Origin: Megalobrama amblycephala
Taxonomy: Eukaryota; Chordata; Actinopteri; Cypriniformes; Xenocyprididae
Direction: 5' to 3'
Assembly (NCBI RefSeq): GCF_018812025.1
Contig: NC_063044.1
Coordinates: forward strand, 68,792,595 to 68,856,594
Length of the DNA: 64,000 nt
The translations under genes and the position numbers were made by a program. Shown here one piece after another: positions 10,460 through 22,794 of this stretch. Below the pieces are notes generated by a model. It saw only the letters and a list, made by a program, of their open reading frames with translations. It was not told where the DNA came from and searched no databases. Every line of letters starts with the position of its first letter. The first letter of the stretch is position 1.

Positions 10460-12590
10460 TTTTCATCGCTATAATTTCAATATTTGAATGTGCTAGGCAT
10501 TGGATTTTGAACAATGGTAAAGATATTTGTAGCCCGATTTCACAATTCCTCAATTAATTTTGAGAGCTTGATTTCACCAAAATATTAAATAAAAAGTAAA
10601 ATTGAACCGTTTTCTAAGGCTTTAAGATACATGAACCAATTTAAAAGATGAAATTATTACACCCCTTGTTGAAGTCGCTATCTGATTGCCTAATCCTACA
10701 CCTAATCCCAAACCTACCAATACTAGGTGGATAATAATTTGGCAGGGGTAGGAATTCGGCACCACACCGGAAGTACCATTCAGACATACAGGCAGTTTCA
10801 CACACGGGTCGCGGAAATGGAAAGCTAAAGTGTTTGGTTCATTTTCAGTGAGTAATACACGGAAAGCGCCAAATCGCAGGTTTTTTTTGGTTGCAGCGAA
10901 TGTATGCAATATTATAAACACTATTTATAATATAACCACCGCACAAAGAGCTGTATGGGCCAAGAGGTCCTCACTGCAGCCTGTAGCGCTATGACATTTT
11001 TGATTAATCATATACGTACTAGTTAACATTTTTGCACACTTGCACTGTTTCAATTACGTCATTAAAGTTTAATTACACATGCTTGCAAATTGCGACGACC
11101 TATTAAATTATACTCAACAAATATTACATTTTATTATCTGTCTATGACATGTTACATCTTTGCTTCACTGATATATTAATGGTTAACTAAGAGTTAGCAG
11201 ATAAATTGATGTCCGTAAATGTAAAAGATTAATGTTCATCCACGATAGCCATAGCCATATGTTTTTCACCCTACTGGCAGCCTCAAAGCTGGGTGCAATT
11301 TTGAAATACTGAACATACATTTTCTATTTGATCTCAAATGACACTGCCCACATTAGTTTTGTATTATTGTAATCCATTTTTATAAATTTACATGAAACAC
11401 TGATGGATATGCAGAAGTTGCACTACAACTAGTTAATTATTAGGATATCCATCACTCTGATGGAGTTAGTTGAGTTTAAAACATTTATTTTTTGTCTGTT
11501 TTTATTTATGTAATTTCCCATAGATATAATGTCATTGCATTTTGTGTTTGTAGATATTTATATCATTCCAATATAACATAATAAACATAAATATTTTCAA
11601 GGTGCCCTAGAATTGAACATTGAATTTACCTCAGTATAGTTGAATAACAAGAGTTCAGTACATGGAAATGACATACAGTGAGTCTCAAACTCCATTGCTT
11701 CCTCCTTCTTTTCCTCCTCCTTCCTCCATTTGTTTAAAAGACCTCCGAAGAACAGGCGAATCTCAACATAACACCGACTGTTACGTATCAATCCCCTTTA
11801 CAAATATTAATTAAAAGAAAGTCATGACAAAATCATTTTCATACAGTGGTGTAATAATGTATAGAAGAGTATAATCCATACTGCTGTGTGATATCCATTT
11901 TAATTTACTGACTTTTTAATTTGTGGTGCATTTTCAAGTGCCTATTCATAATTTAGATTTCAAAATGTTTGCATAAGAGCTTCTGTTTGTCATTTGTTAT
12001 TTATCTGTATATTCTTGTTGAAATATAAGTAAAAAAGGGTGTTGTGGGCTGGTTTTGGACATATAATTTCTGGCCAACTTTGAAAAGGGGCTGGTCGGCA
12101 ACAAGTTACAGACAATCCATTGTGTGCAACAGATCCCAGATGAAACGTCGAAATGAAGATAAAAGCACAGTCTGGCTTGATCACCATCTTTACTCCCCAC
12201 GTTTGAGCCTTATAGCCACCAAGAACAAAAGCAGGAAACTATTTAATTTTTTTTACATTGTTTATTTGTTGTTGTTTTTTTTTTTTTTTTGTTAGGCAGG
12301 GCCCATAAAAAACCCCGATAAAAATCATGTTCTGTGGGGTAAAAGGTTTTTTTTTTGTTTTGTTTTTTGGCAGGGTTTCCTTGGTAAAATGTGCATTCCA
12401 AGAGCTAAATATCATGTTATTTGGGCCTGCTTCAACCCGTGGACATGAAAAACAACCCGCGGCAACAGTGTACAAGTAGCCTAGCCCAATTCTGCAGGAA
12501 AACCCCAGACTTGGAAACACTGTTTGGTTCATTAATTCACTCATTCACTTGGCTGGCTTGGCTGAATAAAAAGGATAATATTAATAAAGA
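10460..12590. other. Gene-free AT-rich stretch
   Basis: No coding region could be supported. It contains a fragment near 10685-10720 (CCTAATCCTACACCTAATCCC) of a common fish repeat, and T runs at 12271-12289 and 12345-12355. The open frames here are short and unsupported. Confidence 0.5.
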
Positions 12591-12591
12591 T

Positions 12592-13605
12592 TTTGTGCCT
12601 TAGGTGGGAAATATATATATATATATATATCAGTACAGTCCAAAAGTTTGGAACCACTAAGATTTTTAATGTTTTTAAAAGAAGTTTCGTCTGCTCACCA
12701 AGGCTACATTTATTTAATTAAAAATACAGTAAAAACAGTAATATTGTGAAATATTATTACAATTTAAAATAACTGTGTACTATTGAAATATATTTGACAA
12801 AGTAATTTATTCCTGTGATCAAAGCTGAATTTTCAGCATCATTACTCCAGTCTTCAGTGTCACATGATCCTTCAGAAATCATTCTAATATGCTGATTTGC
12901 TGCTCAATAAACATTTATGATTATTTTCAATGTTGAAAACAGTTGTGTACTTTTTTTTTCAGGATTCCTTGATGAATAGAAAGTTCAAAATAACAGCATT
13001 TATCTGAAATACAAAGCTTCTGTAGCATTATACACTACCGTTCAAAAGTTTGGGGTCAGTAAGAATTTTTATTTTTATTTTTTTGAAAAGAAATTAAAGA
13101 AATGAATACTTTTATTCAGCAAGGATGCATTAAATCAATCAAAAGTGGCAGTAAAGACATTTATAATGTTACAAAAGATTAGATTTCAGATTCTTTTGAA
13201 CTTTCTATTCATCAAATAATCCTGAAAAAAAATATTGTACACAAATATTTTGTACAATTGTACACATTAAATGTTTCTTGAGCAGCAGATCAGCATATAA
13301 GAATGATTTCTGAAGGATCATGTGACACTGAAGACTGGAGTAATGATGCTGAAAATTCAGCTTTGCATCACAGGAATAAATTACTTTGTCAAATATATTC
13401 AAATAGAAAACAGTTATTTTAAATTGTAATAATATTTCACAATATTACTGTTTTTTACTGTATTTTTAATTAAATAAATGTAGCCTTGGTGAGCAGACGA
13501 AACTTCTTTTAAAAACATTAAAAATCTTAGTGGTTCCAAACTTTTGGACTGTACTGTAATATATATATATATATATATATAATTTCCCACCTAAGGCACA
13601 AAATA
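12592..13605. mobile_element. Long palindromic fish repeat
   Basis: Two arms of roughly 370 bp, starting GTGCCTTAGGTGGGAAA(TA)n and ending (TA)nTTTCCCACCTAAGGCAC, are near-perfect reverse complements. Each carries CAGTCCAAAAGTTTGGAACC, CGTCTGCTCACCAAGGC and TTCAGTGTCACATGATCC. The middle has a second end-like motif, CACTACCGTTCAAAAGTTTG at about 13033. This is a very abundant cyprinid repeat pattern. It is non-autonomous with no ORF. Confidence 0.85.
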
Positions 13606-13609
13606 TTTT

Positions 13610-15330
13610 ATATATTTATTTTTTTTATATATATATTTTATATATTTATACATATATATTTTTGGAGGATTAACATATCTTTCAAGTTGTAGGTTTGTTT
13701 AAAAAAAAAAAGTTTGTTCTTAATGAAAATTTTGAAAAATGGCGTCCATTTCATAGAATGACTCAACACATGCTTTTTCAGCACATGTGAAAGCGGGATC
13801 TTTTATTATTTCTACGCCATATAATAATATTTAGAACCACCACAACACGGAATGTGTACTCAAACAATAAATATTTATAATATTGCACACGTCTTCCACC
13901 AAATAAGCCTGCGATTTGCCGCTTTCCATGTGTCTTTCTGATAATGGACCGCCTCCGGTGTGAAACCTCCTTTATGTTGTAGTGGTACTGCGGCCCAAAC
14001 TCTGATAATTGCTAAATCGATCAAATTAAGCAATTAAAGTCAAACCTGAGTGCTGATTTCTCTGTGTGGGTCTCATCTGTCCAACTCCAGAGGTTCTGAA
14101 CGTTCTCTACAGACCCCCTTATACTAATAGACACAGATAACAGTTCCTGGCAGTCACATGACGTATCAGAAAGTGAAAGTGTTTTCTGTGATGACGCATT
14201 TTCTTTTTGCACAGAACCGGTAACCTATTTATTTTGTATATGAAATATCTTGTCACACAGAGATGCGCAGACTATTTCATAATGTCTGTACATCTCTGGC
14301 TGACCAAATCTGTAAAATATATAGTATAAAGGTTTAAAACATCTTTGGGAGGAAATCAATACTATGGCAAACACACAGTTGCAAGGAAAAATAACTGTGA
14401 ACCTTTTGGAATTACCTGGATTTCTGCATTGATTAATTTAAAAAATTGTGGTCTGATCTTCACTAAATTAAGGAGATGAGATTGAAAATTGCCCTTTAAA
14501 GAAGGTACACAAACCTTTCACAAGACCTGAGAGAACACAAAATGATTGCTAAAGACTTGGTGTTCATCGATCCACAATAAGATACATTTACCTTGAAAAA
14601 CAGTTGTCTATAAAGCACAGGCTAGAACAGCAAGGGAAATTAAAAAAAAGTGAAAGCTTACTTTTTTTTTTTTTTTTTGGCCTTTTTGTACCTTTGTTAG
14701 GCAATACTGTATATTAAACAGGAAAGGGAAACAGGATTGACAGTCAAGCTGAGACTCAAACTCTGGTCTATATGTTGAAACACTGGCTGCACTTTGAGCA
14801 ATGAATGCACTAATGCCAGTGACAAGTAATATCTTTGTTCATTCAATTTACAAGCTAATTCCTTTGGCTGAAATGAATTTCTTTACAAGTTTTCATAACT
14901 CAAAAGGACTGATGCAAACAGTTGCATAAATTTACATAAACATTATTTTTTTAGAGTGCATTAGGCTATATGTTCTCTTAAGCTTAAAATGTTTTAATTT
15001 TGTTTTTATTCTCTGACTACAGGATGTAGGTTTGTAAGAGGAAGTGGAGGTAGGAGGGTGCGGAGCCCGTGGCTGTTCTGTACACAAGTATCAATGTCTT
15101 GAAGTTGATACGAGCAGCGACTAAGAGAGGTGTGACGTGGACATCATGCTCATTTAGGAAGGGCCTGAACTTCCTGATGTTGTACAGTGCATGAGATCAA
15201 TCTGCAAAGATCATTTCAAGAGCACAAAACCCATCACAAAACACTTCCACTTTCTGATATGGCATGTAACTTCTAGAAATACATGTATGTGTCTAAAGGC
15301 CAGCAGAAAACTTTCATTTCAATCATTAAA
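13610..15330. other. Gene-free stretch with repeat remnants
   Basis: AT tracts lie at 13610-13670 and a poly-T run at 14661-14679. Around 14335-14600 there is sequence resembling a dispersed fish repeat (AATTACCTGGATTTCTGCAT, GTGGTCTGATCTTC), not assignable to a family here. No gene seen. Confidence 0.4.
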
Positions 15331-15449
15331 GGGATACAAACTTTTTTCTAAATATCTTCCTTTGTTTTCAACAGACCAAAGAAATGTATACCTGTTTGGA
15401 ACAACCTGATGGGTAAATGATGACAGAGTTTTCCATTTTTAAGTAACCA

Positions 15450-15881
15450 GGGCTGCATTTCCCAAAAGCATCGTAAGCCTAAGTTGATCGTAGAAACGAT
15501 CGTACGAGTGATCTTAATATTAAGGCCTGTTTCCCAAAAGCATCGTAACTTAAGTAGCACTTGAAAATGATCGTAGATCTACGAGTGCTCTGGAGTAATA
15601 GTAAAGCTCTAAGTGCATCGTAAGAAGACAGAGTTATGAGGTCACCTACAGGACAACCGGCAGATTACACCTTCATTCAAGTGCAATGTGTAGAACATAG
15701 CTAAGGTTTTGACTGTATTTCTCTTAAATAGTCTTTGTTGTTTAATATGAAAAGAAAAGATCATTTTCAAGTGCTACTTAAGTTACGATGCTTTTGAGAA
15801 ACAGGCCTTAATATTAAGATCACTCGTACGATCGTTTTTATGATCAACTTAGGCTTACGATGCTTTTGGGAAACGCAGCCC
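15450..15881. mobile_element. Palindromic element with 125-135-bp inverted arms
   Basis: It begins GGGCTGCATTTCCCAAAAGC and ends with the reverse complement. The arms run to about 15585 and from about 15758. Each arm contains an internal copy of its own end motif (TTTCCCAAAAGCATCGTAA twice). The inner parts include ACTCGTACGATCGT and TTAATATTAA. The sequence between the arms is unique. Flanks at 15330-15449 and 15900-15990 resemble two pieces of another common fish repeat (TGGGTAAATGATGACAGAG; TCTTCAAAATATCTTC), so this element probably inserted into an older copy. No ORF. Confidence 0.8.
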
Positions 15882-16459
15882 AGGTTGCTTTGGGCCACCA
15901 TGACTCCATTTTGTTTTTCTACTATGGAAGTCAATGTTGGCCAAAAGCAGCCTTTCTTCAAAATATCTTCCTTTGCATTCAGCAGTACAAATATATAAAT
16001 ATATGTTTATGGAAAATGGCGGAAGTTAGAGTGCTCCTGCTCCAGTGTATTATCATTCCACAAGTTCAGGAGCAAAATACAAGTTATCTGCTACAGACAA
16101 GACAACAGAACTCAAATGATATTAAAACCGTCAGTAAAAATGTCATTAATTTGTTTTCCAGCTCAATGTCAAGTTTGATATTCATATTACTCTCGAAGAA
16201 CATTATCTCTGAACTAAATAAGCTCTTCACACTACAAGACAATCCAAGTAAATTGTTTCTTATTACTTTAACGGTGTAGGCTAAACAGTGTTTTTGTTTT
16301 GTTTTTACCAGGAAGTGTCGCCATTTTCGATGATTCTGATCACAACGAGCCCATGAAGATGGTTTCTAGAAAAAACAAATGCATTTATAATCTAAGTATG
16401 GACTATATTTAATGATTTATAACATCTAAAAACCATAAAACAGTAAATATGATCTTACC

Positions 16460-19400
16460 CAAGGCCGGAATTACCATTGGGCTTGACTGGGCTCAAGCCC
16501 ATGGGCCCCGCCCATTTACGTTAGATTTTTTCAATAATATGTGAGTCATTTAATTTTTCATTTAAAGTTTGTTGATTGGACTAGCATTGTTACCTGGTCC
16601 TGCCCTGCAATGAAAATTTTAATTTAATTAGCTAAATTAAATGTCAGTCATCTTGAGGTTTGCTGATTGGTTATTGGCAGTTACGCAGTGCCTCGTTTAC
16701 TGCCGTTGAAAAAACCTGTGCATTAGACAGTGATGTAATGGCGGACAAACAGTATCAGAGTGGCGCGCTTAAAAGAAAATTAAAAAAATGAAAGACAGCA
16801 ACGCAAAAAGGAAGTTATCAGTAAAATGAAAAGGATTACTGGACTTTTTTACACCCATGACACCACAGCTTGATGTGCAAGCGGAGAATCCAGGGGACAA
16901 CAACCCAAACCCGTTGGAAGAAACGGTTGGAGACGATTTGAATTCACGAGCATGGGAGCCCATCAATGAATCATCATCTCTTCAGTCAGAAACAGCGACC
17001 GAACAATGTCCATCTACAGATTCTTTATCCACTGATCCTGCTCGCTGGGGTAAAATTGATGAAAGCGTGCGTGCTTATTGGGCGCGAAAAGGTCCGGAGT
17101 CCGTTCAAAATAAGGATGCTAATGTCAAGGCTTCTGAACGCCACTACAAACATCAGAAGAGACTGTTTTCTAAAACTCATTTCAAACGCAAGCATTTGAA
17201 TGGTGAGTACTTGCCCAGAGAATGGTTGCTCTACTCACCATCCACCGGTTGTGTGTTTTGTTTTGCTTGCCGCCTTTTTGGCGAGGGTGACGGTCAATCC
17301 CTTTTTGAGTCTGGCTATAATGACTGGAAACATGCTACCAGACGCATTGCCGAGCACGAGAATAGTGACAGTCATAGAAAGGCTATGTTTAATTACATCA
17401 ACAGAGCAGCAGCTGACGGAGTTATAGATTCTCAACTTAAAAAGCAGTTCGAGTCGCAATGCAATTATTGGAGTGAAGTTTTGCAAAGAGTGGTTGCAGT
17501 TGTAAAATTTCTGTCAGAGCGGGGATTGGCTTTCCGAGGCTCCAGTGAAATATTTGGTCGAGCTGACAATGGGAATTACATGGGAATCCTGGAACTGATC
17601 AGTGAATTCGACCCATTCTTGAAATCACACATACAGTTATATGGCAACGCTGGGGTAGGAACCCCCTCATATCTCTCATCAAAAACATGTGACGAATTTA
17701 TCGAGCTAATGAGCAATAGAGTGCTTTCTGAAATCATTGCTGAAGTGAAAGTGACAAAGTACTTTTCCATTTGCATCGATTCAACTCCCGACATGACGCA
17801 CATTGATCAGCTTACATTTATTATAAGGTATGTTTCACCCGAGGGCCTCGTAGAAGAGCGATTCTTAAAATTTCTCCCTATATCTAGCCACACAGGGAAG
17901 GCACTCTGTGATGCAGTGCTCACAGTTTTACATGAGATGGACATAGATATTAGTAACTGCCGTGGACAGTGCTATGATAATGCCGCAAACATGGCAGGAG
18001 TGTACAACGGGCTGCAAGCTCACATCAAAGACATTAATCCACTAGTAGAATGGGTGCCGTGCGCCGCGCACACGCTTAATCTGGCTGGAGTTAATAGCGT
18101 GAACTGCTGCACAGAGACCGCCGATTTTTTTAACTTCATTCAGACTTTGTTCAACTTCTGCTCGAAATCCACAGCTAGATGGAAGGTGGTAACTGCAGGA
18201 TTGCAGCCTAATGAAAACCACCGCATTGAGACCCTAAAATCTCTCTCTGACACCAGGTGGGCTGCGCATGCACAGGCCACCAAGGCACTGTGCAGAAATT
18301 ATGCCAATATTCAAGAGTCACTGATGAACATTGCAGAAGACAGCAAACAGAACCCGACAACACAAAATGATGCTTGGTCACTGCATAAAAAAATGAACAG
18401 ACTTGAGACTGCTTTTCTTTGCACTATGTGGAATTATGTTCTCCAACGCTTTCATGGGACAAGTGTTGCACTTCAAGCTGTAGACCTGGACCTGTGCAAT
18501 GCTGTTGATTTGGTGAGGTCACTGCGGGAATATATTGTTGGTTTGAGAGATGAATTTGATTTGTTTGAAGACCAAGCAAAAGCGATGTCTCCCACCGTTT
18601 CAGAAACATACAAACAAGACACACAAAGACAAAGAAAACGCAAGACTCACGTGGGTGAGTCTGCAACACCTGAGGTTCACTTATCAGGAAGAGAACGGTT
18701 CTCATCTGGTGTGTTTCTAGTTGTGATGGATAGGCTGCTGGCTGAACTTGATCGCCGTTTTCAGTCCTATAATGACCTCAACAGCACTTTTGGTTTCCTG
18801 AACAACATATCTACCCTCTCTGCAGAACATCTTCATAAAAAAGCAGCAGATCTACAGAAGAGATACCACACTGACCTGGAAAATGAATTTTGCGAAGAAA
18901 TCATCCAGTTCAAAGAATTCATCTGCCATGATGAGCCATCATCTGCTAGGGAACTTCTTTTGTGCATTAAAAAAAGAAAACTACAGACCATCTTCCCAAA
19001 CGTGGATGTTGCTCTCAGACTTTACCTGACATTACCAGTCACAAATGCAAGTGGGGAGCGCAGTTTCTCCAAACTGAAACTAGTAAAAAATAGACTAAGA
19101 TCCACAATTGTCCAGCAGAAATTAAATAATCTCACTCTGATGTCAATTGAGAGTGACCTTCTACGTAAGGTGGATTTTACTGATTTGATCAAAGACTTTG
19201 CTGCAAAGAAATCCAGAAGATGCCACTTCTAAATAGTACTATGTTAATATCTTTAAAATGAGATGACATACATGAAGTCATAACCTGATTACCTTTCTCT
19301 CTCTTTCTCTACCTTGCCTGTTGTTGTTTTAAATGATCAGCCTCTGGATTCTGTTGTTGATGTCTTGCTTTCTTAAGATATGATAGTGTACTATTTTTAT

Positions 19401-20589
19401 TTTATTTTATTGACTGTACATTTCTAATGTGTGTGCATAGTTTAGATTTTTCACTACAACACTTACGTACTGCACGCACACACACACAATTTATCTTGCA
19501 CTTTGTTCAATGAGTTATTTTGCTATATTCTTGCAATTGAAAGCACTTCCTATATTAAAATTGCTATCTTATATTAGCCTACCACTAAATTTGAACAAAG
19601 TTAGGCATGTTCTATGAAGTTCTATTTATGTATTTTTGCTAGAGTACTAAATTACATCTAATGATCTTTAAAATGCCATGGTAATGAGAAAATGCTTATT
19701 TAATTTTGTTATATATTATTCTCTAAGATTGTAATTTATGTGATGTAGTAGACATACTGTAGGTCAAAGTCAGCCTAACACTGCCTATATGTATACTGGA
19801 GATGTATATAATCTATACAATATGTCAGTACTTACCAAGAACATTTTTTTTAAANAAAGATTTATACACTCATAGATTTAGCTATTTATATGTAATACAA
19901 ATGATTTGTAATGATTGCAACCTTACAAGGTATTTGTTTGTTTTTCAATATGTTTTCCAGGTAAATAAGTGTTTTATTCTCATTCTGACCAAGATATTTG
20001 TGCATTGCAATAAACACCATGATCACTTTGAACTTTTTTAATCATTATTTATTTATTAGAAAAACTTTTTTAATCATTGATCATATAAATAAATTATAAC
20101 GGTCTTTTTTTTTTAACATGTAACTCTGTATACTGTACTAGTCACCTTTTGAAAGTAGCTTTGCACTTCAAATAACGATTGGATCGATTATATTGTTACG
20201 CCACCAGATGGCGACAAATGACTTAAAAAACATTTGTCATTGAATCGTTCATTCAGGAGATTCGTTCAAAATGCTGATTCATCTATGAAACAAGTGTATT
20301 TGATTGAGGAATTGAATCATTCATTCAAACCTAAGTTTTTTTTAATAAATGATTCAGATTAATTAAACATTTTTATAGACTTCAGCAATAAACATAAATT
20401 ATGTTATTTTGTTTAGTTGTTTGTTCAGAATCGTGATCTCTATTTTTATTCTCAGTTTATCCAGAATTGTGTAGCTCTAATACATAGCTTGTGTATGTAT
20501 CATTTTGTTCTATTTAAAGTAATGTATAGAAGGTAGGGCCCGAAAGTGACTCAAGCCCAGGGGCCCCCACCACCCTAAGTCCTGCCCTG
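16460..20589 (+). mobile_element. hAT-superfamily element with intact transposase
   Basis: The terminal inverted repeats are short and imperfect: CAAGGCCGGAATTA at the left, CAGGGCAGGACTTA as the complement of the right end. The flanking octamers (ATCTTACC and CTCTTTCA) match at only 5 of 8 positions, so the target duplication is weak. Just inside the ends, CTCAAGCCCA-GGGCCCC occurs in the same orientation at both sides (16492 and 20550). Between them lie one complete transposase gene and about 1.3 kb of AT-rich 3' sequence with one ambiguous base at 19855. Confidence 0.8.
16857..19232 (+). CDS. hAT transposase, ZMYM1-like with TTF-type zinc finger
   Basis: 791 codons without interruption. 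Residues about 110-175 form a TTF-type zinc-finger region (C132, C135, C138 in GCVFCFACRLF, then HENSDSH). A DUF4371/RNase H-like core follows, with acidic residues D308 (SICIDSTPD) and D374 (GQCYDNAAN) as candidate catalytic Asp, then CAAHTLNL and LSDTRWAAH. The C-terminal hATC dimerisation segment is at about 730-775 (NASGERSFSKLKLVKNRLRS). Such proteins are annotated in fish as zinc finger MYM-type protein 1-like and derive from hAT transposases. The start is the first ATG of the open frame, 397 bp from the left end; no introns are needed. Intact reading plus flanking inverted repeats suggests a recently active element rather than a domesticated gene, but domestication cannot be excluded. 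The catalytic Glu was not assigned. Confidence 0.88.
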   Translation: MTPQLDVQAENPGDNNPNPLEETVGDDLNSRAWEPINESSSLQSETATEQCPSTDSLSTDPARWGKIDESVRAYWARKGPESVQNKDANVKASERHYKHQKRLFSKTHFKRKHLNGEYLPREWLLYSPSTGCVFCFACRLFGEGDGQSLFESGYNDWKHATRRIAEHENSDSHRKAMFNYINRAAADGVIDSQLKKQFESQCNYWSEVLQRVVAVVKFLSERGLAFRGSSEIFGRADNGNYMGILELISEFDPFLKSHIQLYGNAGVGTPSYLSSKTCDEFIELMSNRVLSEIIAEVKVTKYFSICIDSTPDMTHIDQLTFIIRYVSPEGLVEERFLKFLPISSHTGKALCDAVLTVLHEMDIDISNCRGQCYDNAANMAGVYNGLQAHIKDINPLVEWVPCAAHTLNLAGVNSVNCCTETADFFNFIQTLFNFCSKSTARWKVVTAGLQPNENHRIETLKSLSDTRWAAHAQATKALCRNYANIQESLMNIAEDSKQNPTTQNDAWSLHKKMNRLETAFLCTMWNYVLQRFHGTSVALQAVDLDLCNAVDLVRSLREYIVGLRDEFDLFEDQAKAMSPTVSETYKQDTQRQRKRKTHVGESATPEVHLSGRERFSSGVFLVVMDRLLAELDRRFQSYNDLNSTFGFLNNISTLSAEHLHKKAADLQKRYHTDLENEFCEEIIQFKEFICHDEPSSARELLLCIKKRKLQTIFPNVDVALRLYLTLPVTNASGERSFSKLKLVKNRLRSTIVQQKLNNLTLMSIESDLLRKVDFTDLIKDFAAKKSRRCHF

Positions 20590-21118
20590 CTCTTTCACAC
20601 TGGTTAGAAAAAAAACGCGGTGATCACGCCGGCGTGACCGCCGACCCGAGAGTGTTAAAAGCTTCGAGTAATGAACCGTTTTCACAACAATTTGATAAAA
20701 GCCTCAAACGCTTAAGAAAGCCTCGGTTTCCCATCACTACCAAGACAAGGAAAACCAGTATACTGGCTTAAAGTTGCAGTATAAGATAAAACGTACAGTG
20801 TTTTGCGAAGAGTGAGTGCATGAACCAGGCTTTTTATAGACATGGCTAACAAGCTAATGAGAAACAGCTGCTGATGATCAGTGCTGATACAGGGCAAAGC
20901 ATAGCTGGGGAATGTAGTTTTTGTTCAGTCTGTGATATAGTGCTTCCCGGTGGCCTTTAAGGGCACTCCAACTGGTAAATTGTTGTATATATACATTTAT
21001 TCATTTTTAGAATTTACCAAATTGTTACAGATATGAGACTATGTTTTTTGGAAATGCATCTGAAAAAATGGGGTTGTCTTATATTCAGGGTCTAGATTTT
21101 TACATGTCAATATTGGGT
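20590..21118. other. Gene-free stretch
   Basis: No gene seen. The first ~40 bases (TCTTTCACACTG-T-AGAAAAAAAACRCGGTGATCA) are nearly repeated at 34154-34193, a shared sequence of unknown origin. Confidence 0.4.
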
Positions 21119-21119
21119 T

Positions 21120-22052
21120 AAACAGCTGATGAAAAAGGATGGTGTTTTATACAATTATCCTAAATTTGTTTATACTTTGAACTTTTTAGTCGATCCTGTC
21201 CAATATTGTTTGGTTTTACAGGCAATTCCCAAGGAAATTTTGAGGCTATTAGAATTAATAATCATTCTTTACAAACAGCTAAAGACTTTACTTCTTGTAT
21301 TATGTTGCAGGGCAAGGATTTCACAAGTTCTGGATGTAATAATATTTTCTTGTGCTCCCTTCTTCAATCTAAAAGTATACTTGCTGTTACTACTCACTAT
21401 CATTCTCTATTTAAAAAATGTCTTGATTGGAGTAACATTTGGATGACACCTCATAAGTATTGCATCACAAATAAAGTGAAAGAGGTTTCATATGAATTTT
21501 TTTTCATCCAGTTTACCCAGTAAGACACTTGTGGTACAGCGTTTTGAAGTGAACATGGAAGATATTTGTGGGTTTTGTAAAATTTAAAATTGTTAATCAT
21601 TTATTTTGGGAGTGTCCAAAGACCCAAATGTTTTGGAAAGAACTTAATATTTACTTACCAAGAAAAGCTATGACTCTTTGAAGAAGTTGAAGTTATGCTA
21701 AGATGTTTTTCATTTGATGTTGATCAAAATCTTTTGTTAATATTTGATTTAATTATTATAATTGCCCGTTACTATATTCATGGTCAAATAGAATGAAAAA
21801 ATGCCAAATTTCGAACAATTTAAAATTGATGTTAAATTATATTTAGAGACAATATCTAAAAGAAAAAAAAAAACTTAAAAGCAATGAAAACAATACAGTT
21901 GTTTAATAGAAATGAAAAATGCCTTTTTTTCCCCTTGTTTTCTCTTCTCTCTTTTTGTTTTACCCCTGACATGTATGGTTATATGTACTCTTGTATGTAA
22001 ACTATGTTTTGTTCTTGTTAAAATTCAATAAAAGAAATAAATAAATAAAAAC
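21120..22052 (+). mobile_element. 3' fragment of an L1/Tx1-type LINE
   Basis: Two overlapping broken frames (21129-21446 and 21206-21523) carry the end of an ORF2-like protein: GFTGNSQGNFEAIRINN, CLDWSNIWMTPHKYCITNKVKEVSYE. A third broken frame (about 21560-21640) reads like the terminal zinc-binding motif (ICGFC ... VNHLFWECPKTQMFW). The fragment ends in AATTCAATAAAAGAAATAAATAAATAAA, a LINE-type A-rich tail. Reverse transcriptase and endonuclease are missing, so it is a 5'-truncated, decayed insertion. Confidence 0.7.
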
Positions 22053-22055
22053 TTT

Positions 22056-22432
22056 TACACATCAACAATACACCCGCAACACAATAGAGAGTGCCAAATA
22101 TGTGTAAAATGACCCCGCTAAATGCAGTGGATTCATCAAACTGTCATTAGGCAGCGGAGAAATACAGTGTGTCAGAGTGTAATGTTAGATGGCGAGCACA
22201 AAAACACAAACTTAAAAATGTTAGTGTCCTAACCAAAAAAAAAAAAAAAAAAAAAAAGAAATGAGGGGCTGCCCATAACCAGAGCCACAACTCTATCATT
22301 TTAAAAATATATATTAATACATTTTTAAATTAGTATTAACCAAGATTACAGAACCATGCTGTGAAAAGTATTAAAATATAATTTTAACAAATGTAGTTAA
22401 CTAATGTAACCTTATTGTTGAGTTTTCAGTTA

Positions 22433-22476
<44 letters not shown>

Positions 22477-22588
22477 GATAAATTACACTTCGACTGTAAC
22501 AGAAACACTCAAACTTTATACAATAAATAGTCAACTTAAGTTAACAAAAGATCAATTCACTCATATTTTTTTTTTCTTCTTTTTTTTA
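22056..22588. other. Stretch upstream of the SNTX-like exon
   Basis: A poly-A run lies at 22238-22257, a (TA)n microsatellite at 22437-22474, and a pyrimidine tract at 22567-22588 ending TTTTTTTAG that would serve as a splice acceptor before the first exon seen. No other gene. Confidence 0.5.
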
Positions 22589-22794
22589 GTATGGAGTCAG
22601 TGGGAGTGAATGTGATCAAAACAGTGGCTCTTGGGAGACCCTTCCAGCTCGGCATGCTGTATGACTGCAGAAAGGACGCCTTCATACCAGGTACCAACAT
22701 ATAACATTATCACAGATTAATAATAATAATAATGTGATAAAAAAAAACAAAAAAACTGAGAAATATTAATTACTATTAATTTGCATATTAATTT

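Noticed and set aside
15860..16279. 139-codon open frame
   Set aside because: Its first residues come from the arm of a palindromic element and the rest is AT-rich; no family resemblance.
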